Shown here piece by piece: positions 59,332-64,000 of a DNA stretch of 64,000 bases; position 1 is the first letter of the stretch, and each line of letters opens with the position of its first letter. The stretch comes from Mycolicibacterium chlorophenolicum. Its GTDB lineage: Bacteria > Actinomycetota > Actinomycetes > Mycobacteriales > Mycobacteriaceae. The stretch is taken from the NCBI RefSeq assembly GCF_001044235.1, contig NZ_JYNL01000023.1, positions 373,317 through 437,316 on the forward strand. The letters run 5' to 3'. Under the pieces are notes generated by a model that saw nothing but the letters and a program-made list of their open reading frames with translations, was not told the origin of the DNA and ran no database searches. Position numbers and translations under genes: made by a program.

Positions 59332-60885
59332 TCAGGACTGGTCGGTGCGGTCGGCGCCGGCGGGAGTCATCGCGGCGAGCCGCATCTCGTCGCCGGTGGC
59401 CGGGTCGGGGGTGTAGTCGACGCGCGCCGACTTGCCGAGGATGCCTTTCATGTGGGCGATGTAGGCCATCTGCATGATGTCCTGCGGTTCCTCGGCGAAC
59501 AGCTTGGCGAACGCGTCCTGGCGGGCCTGCCCGGTCAGTGCTTCCGCCGCCCGGATCTTCTTGTCGAATTCCGGTGTCCCGTAGGCGGCTTGGGGTCCGT
59601 CGGAGAGCATGTACTGGTCCATCGTGAACGCGGCGTCACCGGCCTGGTTGCCGTGCATGATCATCAGCAGATAGGGGCCGGTGTCGGGCGGGAACGGCCG
59701 CAGCTGATATTCCAGCTGGTTGGCGGTGTCCATCATCTCGATCTTGACGTTCAGCCCGATCTCGGTGAACTCGGCCTGCAGCACCTCGATGGTCTCGCTG
59801 ATGTTCGGGAACTGCGCGGTGCGGCCGATCAGCCGGATCTGGGTGTCCACGGGTACGCCGTCGGCCTTCGCCTCGGCGATCAGTTGCTTGGCCTTGTCGG
59901 TGTCGTGGGGCCACAGCTGCAGCTGATCGTTGTAGCCGACCACGCCGGACGGGATCAACTGTGCGGCGGGCTGACCGAGACCGCGGAAGAGCGCCTTGAC
60001 GATGCCGGTGCGGTTGACGGCGTAGTTGATGGCCTGGCGTACCCGCATGTCGTTGAGCGGCGGTTGGGTGGCCTGCATGCGCAGGGCCGTGGTCTCGTTG
60101 TTCTGGAACGGCACACCCAGATCGCCGGCACCGTCCTCGGGGCCGAGGCCGGTGGCGATGTCGGCCTCGTCGTTGATGATCATCGCGGCGCGCACACTTC
60201 CCTCGCTGCGCCAGCGGTATTCGGCTGTGGCGAACGCCGGCGGGGCGCCCCAGTAGGTCGGGTTGCGCCGCAGCGTCAGCTTCTGGCCGTAGTCCCACTT
60301 GGCGATCGCGTAGGGGCCGGTGCCGATCGGCTCGCGCACCTTCTCGGTCGTGCTGGTGGTGCGCGGGACCATCTCGACGAACGAGATGCGCAGCGGAAGA
60401 ATGGGATCGGGCTCCGTCGTGCCGATCACCACGGTGGTCGGGTCGGGGGTCTGCAGGCTGAGCTTCTCGTCGCCGAAGACGTAGCCGTCGACGTTGCACT
60501 GCAGGTCGGAGTTCACCGCGCGGTCGATCGAGAAGGCGGCGTCCTCGGCGGTGAAGGGCGCTCCGTCGGAGAAGGTCACGCCGTCGCGCAGTTGGAACGT
60601 CCACTGCGTGGGGCTCGTCTGCGACCACTTCGTGGCCAGCAGAGGGGTGAGGTCGCCCGTCGTGGCGTCGCGCTCGAGCAGCGGTTCGGTGATGTTGGAG
60701 CGGACCACGATGCCGGTCGACGTCAGCGAGCTCTCGCACGGTTCGAGCGTCGGCGGCTCCTGCTGGAGCACGATGCGCAGTGTGTTCGGGTCGTACCGGC
60801 CCCCGCCGGTGTTGGCGACCGAGCAGCCGGTGGCCGTGACGGTGACTGCCGTCAGGGCGAGCGCGACGAGGGCTGCGGGTTTCAT
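59332..60885 (-). CDS. Substrate-binding lipoprotein of ABC importer (family 5)
   Basis: Protein of 517 residues with lipobox ATGC in TAVTVTATGCSVANTGG (about Cys21), a family 5 extracellular solute-binding protein (LRIVLQQEPPTLEPCESSLT, YDPNTLRIV, GTGPYAIAKWDYGQKLTLRR, LNDMRVRQAINYAVNRTGIV). It captures the substrate outside the membrane. Family 5 proteins bind peptides but also sugars and oligosaccharide-like acids, so the neighbouring dehydratase suggests a sugar acid. ATG 60885 has GGGAGGA upstream. It is first in the nine-gene operon. Confidence 0.9.
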   Translation of the reverse strand: MKPAALVALALTAVTVTATGCSVANTGGGRYDPNTLRIVLQQEPPTLEPCESSLTSTGIVVRSNITEPLLERDATTGDLTPLLATKWSQTSPTQWTFQLRDGVTFSDGAPFTAEDAAFSIDRAVNSDLQCNVDGYVFGDEKLSLQTPDPTTVVIGTTEPDPILPLRISFVEMVPRTTSTTEKVREPIGTGPYAIAKWDYGQKLTLRRNPTYWGAPPAFATAEYRWRSEGSVRAAMIINDEADIATGLGPEDGAGDLGVPFQNNETTALRMQATQPPLNDMRVRQAINYAVNRTGIVKALFRGLGQPAAQLIPSGVVGYNDQLQLWPHDTDKAKQLIAEAKADGVPVDTQIRLIGRTAQFPNISETIEVLQAEFTEIGLNVKIEMMDTANQLEYQLRPFPPDTGPYLLMIMHGNQAGDAAFTMDQYMLSDGPQAAYGTPEFDKKIRAAEALTGQARQDAFAKLFAEEPQDIMQMAYIAHMKGILGKSARVDYTPDPATGDEMRLAAMTPAGADRTDQS

Positions 60886-61195
60886 GAATCCTCCCGGGCT
60901 GGGGGCTTGTGACGTCCACGTATGTAGATGAAATCTGTGATGGCAACCACACCGTAAGAGCGCGTTTTGGAGAGCGTCAACCCCGGTGAAACGGCCGTTT
61001 CCGGCTGAATCTGCGGTGGTCGCGGGGCGTCGGCGGTGCCCCGAAATACCGGGTGAACTGCACTTTTGTACGCAGGCGGGGACTGTCGATACCGGAACGC
61101 GCGCCGCAATCACCCGCCCATGCCGTTTCGCTATAAGTCCATGCCAATTCGGACGTGGACGGGTATTCCCAGGTCGCCGTAGCGTGGGGAGCACT
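60886..61195. promoter_or_regulatory. 310-bp divergent control region of aldarate-type operon
   Basis: No supported gene. It holds the perfect palindrome at 60988-61001, a plus-strand TAGCGT box (61180-61185) for the 2-hydroxyacid dehydrogenase, and presumably the operon promoter near 60920-60960. Confidence 0.5.
60988..61001. promoter_or_regulatory. Perfect 14-bp palindrome, candidate IclR operator
   Basis: GAAACGGCCGTTTC is its own reverse complement, with GAAA/TTTC arms seen in many IclR-type operators. It lies 102 bp upstream of the operon start and 194 bp upstream of the divergent gene. Confidence 0.5.
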
Positions 61196-62143
61196 ATGAG
61201 CACTCCCGGTTCGGTCCTGCAGGTCGGTCCCCTCAAGCCCTCGCTGGCCAAGACGCTGGCCGAGGACTACGCAGCCAGGACGCTGCCGGAGTCCCCGTCC
61301 GAGCGCGCGACGTTCCTGGCCGAGCACGGCGCCGAGGTCACCGCGGCCGTCACGTCGGGCCGTACCGGCGTGGATGCCGCGCTGATGGCGGCGCTGCCGA
61401 ACCTCGGCGCCATCGTCAACTTCGGCGTCGGCTACGACACGACTGACGTCGACGCCGCCGCGGCCCGGGGCATCGGCGTCAGCAACACCCCGGATGTCCT
61501 CACCGACTGCGTCGCCGACACCGCGGTGGGTCTGATGATCGACACCCTGCGGCAGTTCTCGGCGTCCGACCGGTATGTCCGCGCTGGCCGCTGGCCCGTC
61601 GACGGCAATTACCCGCTGACCCGTCAGGTCAGCAACACCCGCGTCGGCATCATCGGCTTGGGCCGCATCGGTCAGGCGATCGCGCACCGGCTCATCGCGT
61701 TCGGCTGCACGATCAGCTATCACAACCGCCGCCAGGTGCCCGATTCGCCGTACTCCTATGCCGCGTCGCCCGTCGAGCTGGCCGCCGGGGTCGACGTGCT
61801 GGTGATCGCCGCGGCCGGCGGCGACGGTACCCGCGGACTGGTGAGCGCCGAGGTGCTCGACGCGCTGGGCCCGCATGGGTACCTGGTCAACATCGCCCGC
61901 GGCAGCGTGGTCGATCAGGACGCGCTGGTGTCGGTGCTGCTGAACGGCCGGCTCGCCGGGGCGGGCCTGGACGTGTTCGCCGACGAGCCCAAGGTGCCCG
62001 AGGAGTTGTTCGCGTTGCCCACCGTGGTGCTGCTGCCGCACGTCGGCAGCGCGACGGTGCAGACGCGGGCGGCCATGGAGGCGCTGACGTTGCGCAACCT
62101 GGACAGCTTCCTCACCACCGGCGCGCTGGTCACCCCCGTCTGA
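61196..62143 (+). CDS. D-2-hydroxyacid dehydrogenase
   Basis: Protein of 315 residues with NAD motif GLGRIG (near 160-165), catalytic Arg in VNIARGSVVD, Glu in DVFADEPKVPEE and His in LLPHVGSATVQTR. It reduces a 2-oxo acid such as glyoxylate or hydroxypyruvate with NAD(P)H. Divergent from the nine-gene operon and sharing its control region, so it may belong to the same regulon. GGGGAG precedes the ATG at 61196. Confidence 0.9.
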   Translation: MSTPGSVLQVGPLKPSLAKTLAEDYAARTLPESPSERATFLAEHGAEVTAAVTSGRTGVDAALMAALPNLGAIVNFGVGYDTTDVDAAAARGIGVSNTPDVLTDCVADTAVGLMIDTLRQFSASDRYVRAGRWPVDGNYPLTRQVSNTRVGIIGLGRIGQAIAHRLIAFGCTISYHNRRQVPDSPYSYAASPVELAAGVDVLVIAAAGGDGTRGLVSAEVLDALGPHGYLVNIARGSVVDQDALVSVLLNGRLAGAGLDVFADEPKVPEELFALPTVVLLPHVGSATVQTRAAMEALTLRNLDSFLTTGALVTPV

Positions 62144-62147
62144 CTTT

Positions 62148-62212
62148 CCGCCGAAGTTGCATTCCGGCAGCGAGAGTTCGAGTGAGGCCCTGCCGGAATG
62201 CAAGTTCGGCGG
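62148..62212. repeat. Intergenic palindromic element, family B copy 2
   Basis: Arms of 22 nt (62148-62169 and 62191-62212) pair with one mismatch. The sequence is close to 51436-51498. It follows the stop of the 2-hydroxyacid dehydrogenase gene and could end transcription. Confidence 0.75.
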
Positions 62213-62274
62213 GCGGAGGGACGCCGGACGCTTCCGCGTCACCGGCAGGCAAGGTCGCCATCTGACACTGCGCC

Positions 62275-63801
62275 GTGTCGGTATCGCGCCGTGCGGTTCT
62301 CAAGGGCGCCCTCGGGGTCTCCGTCCTTCCCCTGGTGGGCTTCACCACCGACCTGCGCCGCGGTCCGGTCCGGGTGGATCCGTTCACCCTCGGGGTGGCT
62401 TCGGGTGAGCCGGCTCCCGACGGCGTGGTGTTGTGGACGCGACTCGCGCCCGACCCCCTGGCCGACGACGGGCTCGGCGGCATGCCGTCGCGCCCCGTGG
62501 AAGTCGAGTGGGAGGTCGCGACCGACGAACGCTTCGCCCGCGTCGAGCAGCGCGGCGTCGTCGACGCGGTCCCGGAGTCCGCGCACAGCGTGCACGTCGA
62601 GCTGACGGGCCTGCGGCCCGGCGCCGAGTACTTCTACCGCTTCCGCGCCGCGGGTTTCCTGTCGCCGCCCGGACGCACCCGCACCGCGCCCGCGCCGGAG
62701 TCGATGGCCGCGCTGACGATGTGCGTCGCGTCCTGCTCGAACTACGAGCACGGCTGGTTCACGGCGTACCGGCGACTGGCCGAGGAGGCACCGGATCTCG
62801 TTGTACACCTGGGGGATTACTCCTACGAGTACGCCACCCGGCCCGGTGCGGTCCGCCGGCATGTCGGCCCCGAGGCCGTCACGCTGGCGAACTACCGGCA
62901 GCGCTACACCCAGTACAAGACCGATCCCGATCTGCAGGCCGCGCACGCCGCCGCACCGTGGCTGGTGGTCTTCGACGACCACGAGGTGTCCGACAACTGG
63001 GCCGACCGCACGCCCGAGGCGCCTCAATCCGACTTCCCTGCGCGCCGGGCCGCGGCGCTGCAGGCGTACTGGGAGAACATGCCGCTGCGGTCGGCGGCGC
63101 GACCGCGGGGCATCGACATGCAGCTCTTCCGCCGCGTCGACTGGGGTGCGCTGGCCACCTTCCACATGCTCGACACCCGCCAGTACCGTACCGACCAGGC
63201 CTGCGGCGATGTGTACCGCAGCGACTGCCCGGAGCGGCTCGACGTCCTCCGTTCGCTCACCGGACCGGTGCAGGAACGGTGGCTGCTCAACGGTTTTCAG
63301 CAGTCGCGGGCACGCTGGGACGTCCTCGGGCAGCAGGTGTTCTTCTCGCAGCTCGACCTGGTGGCGGGCCCGGGCAGTGGTATCAATCCCGATGCGTGGG
63401 ACGGCTACGTCGCCAACCGCGACCGCATCGTCGCCGGCATGCTGAACTCCCCGGTGCGCAACGCGGTCGTCCTCACCGGCGACGTACACGCGCACTGGGC
63501 CGCCGAGGTGCGCGAGCGCGCGGGTGATCCGTCGTCACGCAGGGCCGCAACGGAATTGGTGACGACATCGATCACGTCGGGCGGCGACGGCTCCGACACC
63601 CGCCCCGACGTCGACGCCATCCTGCCCGAGAACCCGCACATCCGGTACTTCAGCAACCGCCGCGGCTATGTCCGCGCCCGCGTCACCCCCGACGAATTGC
63701 GGGCCGACTTCCGCACCGTGCCGTACGTGTCCCGGCCCGGCGCCCCGGTGCGAACCGGCGCGACGTTCACCATCCCCGACCGGATACCCCAGCTCCTCTA
63801 G
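62275..63801 (+). CDS. PhoD-type alkaline phosphatase, Tat-exported
   Basis: Protein of 508 residues from GTG 62275. The N-terminus SVSRRAVLKGALGVSVLPLV has the twin-arginine motif SRRAVLK and hydrophobic core of a Tat signal. An N-terminal fibronectin-like domain (about 30-130) is followed by the PhoD metallophosphatase domain: VASCSNYEHGWFTAYRRLAE, VHLGDYSYEYATRPG, VVFDDHEVSDNWADRTPE, LTGDVHAHWAAEVRE. PhoD enzymes hydrolyse phosphodiesters and monoesters outside the cell, using Fe(III)/Ca; the folded metalloenzyme is exported by Tat. The class is usually induced by phosphate limitation, though no Pho box was identified here. Confidence 0.9.
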   Translation: MSVSRRAVLKGALGVSVLPLVGFTTDLRRGPVRVDPFTLGVASGEPAPDGVVLWTRLAPDPLADDGLGGMPSRPVEVEWEVATDERFARVEQRGVVDAVPESAHSVHVELTGLRPGAEYFYRFRAAGFLSPPGRTRTAPAPESMAALTMCVASCSNYEHGWFTAYRRLAEEAPDLVVHLGDYSYEYATRPGAVRRHVGPEAVTLANYRQRYTQYKTDPDLQAAHAAAPWLVVFDDHEVSDNWADRTPEAPQSDFPARRAAALQAYWENMPLRSAARPRGIDMQLFRRVDWGALATFHMLDTRQYRTDQACGDVYRSDCPERLDVLRSLTGPVQERWLLNGFQQSRARWDVLGQQVFFSQLDLVAGPGSGINPDAWDGYVANRDRIVAGMLNSPVRNAVVLTGDVHAHWAAEVRERAGDPSSRRAATELVTTSITSGGDGSDTRPDVDAILPENPHIRYFSNRRGYVRARVTPDELRADFRTVPYVSRPGAPVRTGATFTIPDRIPQLL

Positions 63802-63839
63802 CCGCGGAATAGCATTCCTGGTCGCGATCGGGCGCTCAA

Positions 63840-63860
63840 AGTCAAGTGGTCATGACAACG
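63840..63860. other. Possible IS30-type terminal inverted repeat
   Basis: AGTCAAGTGGTCATGACAACG lies just before the transposase stop, the expected position of an insertion-sequence end, but the other end is beyond the window. Confidence 0.35.
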
Positions 63861-63861
63861 G

Positions 63862-64000
63862 TTAGGCCGCTTGGTTAATGAGGGCAGCCATGCGTTGGGC
63901 TGGGGTGTCGAGGTCGAGGGTGGGGCGTGGTCGGGTGTTGAGTTTGTCGGCCACGGCTTGCAGGTCGGCAAACTCAACACCGCCACCAACGCCGAGATCA
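63862..64000 (-). mobile_element. IS30-like transposase, C-terminal fragment
   Basis: On the minus strand the last residues are VADKLNTRPRPTLDLDTPAQ followed by RMAALINQAA and a stop, the usual C-terminus of actinobacterial IS30 transposases. The gene continues past the window edge. Sequence before this tail, near 63960-64000, does not follow the normal family and may mark a frameshift, so the element could be damaged. Confidence 0.7.

Noticed and set aside
57557..59416. 619-residue plus-strand frame opposite the ABC permeases
   Set aside because: It is a compositional shadow with long Gly/Asp/Arg/Gln runs; the minus-strand permeases are clear.
1..64000. CRISPR arrays or ribosomal RNA
   Set aside because: No regularly spaced direct repeats with spacers and no rRNA-like sequence were seen.

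Overview
This is a high-GC window whose gene content and order point to a fast-growing mycobacterium (Mycolicibacterium-like). Recalled rather than searched: the run menB, fadD8, menC, bpoC, menD, DUF3592 gene, mgtA, menG, menJ, grcC1, htpX, gpsA, yajQ matches the order of the Rv0547c-Rv0566c region of Mycobacterium tuberculosis. Mycobacterial protein families (PE-PPE hydrolase, UsfY-like protein, DUF7159 protein, WXG-type alpha/beta hydrolase) and many leaderless GTG/ATG starts behind TAnnnT -10 boxes agree with this.

Layout. 1-3152: minus-strand genes (an acyl-CoA ligase cut by the window edge, an SDR, menB, an F420-type nitroreductase, a HAD protein). 3204-6227: a four-gene operon with GTGA/ATGA stop-start overlaps (GT2 glycosyltransferase, acyl-CoA-dehydrogenase-like protein, PIG-L deacetylase, NodS-like methyltransferase); this is my best candidate for an undescribed pathway. 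6224-12924: ECF sigma factor with a C-terminal extension, fadD8 behind a KstR-type operator, a secreted CAP-like protein, a DGPF/YCII protein, another acyl-CoA ligase and a SOUL protein. 12998-20590: MarR/SRPBCC divergent pair, menC, a GlxA-type regulator with an isonitrile-hydratase-like protein, a DUF559 protein beside copied repeats, bpoC, menD and a DUF3592 protein. 20572-29510: DsbA-like lipoprotein, mgtA, two methyltransferases, an SDR, menG, an esterase, an EVE-like protein, menJ and grcC1. 29590-35826: htpX, two tandem secreted paralogues, gpsA, a WXG-hydrolase fusion, a lipoprotein, yajQ, tRNA-Tyr and its terminator.

35851-50193 is accessory: DUF4331 protein, MmyB-type regulator with an aldo/keto reductase, an ABC exporter translationally coupled to a phospholipase-D-like protein, a secreted sugar dehydrogenase, a UsfY-like protein behind a CRP site, a PE-PPE hydrolase, and two small secreted paralogues whose promoters carry the same 18-bp palindrome exactly 128 bp upstream of each start. 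51500-60885 reads as one nine-gene operon (peptide-type ABC importer, TauE permease, IclR regulator, glucarate-dehydratase-like enzyme, 2-hydroxyacid dehydrogenase), divergent from a second 2-hydroxyacid dehydrogenase across a 310-bp region with a perfect 14-bp palindrome. The window ends with a Tat-exported PhoD-type phosphatase and the edge of an IS30-like transposase.

How the genes work together: MenD, MenC, MenB and MenG are successive steps of menaquinone head-group synthesis, with BpoC possibly acting as MenH. GrcC1 makes a polyprenyl chain and MenJ saturates one isoprene unit. GpsA and MgtA serve glycerolipid and mannolipid synthesis. menA, menE and menF are not in the window.
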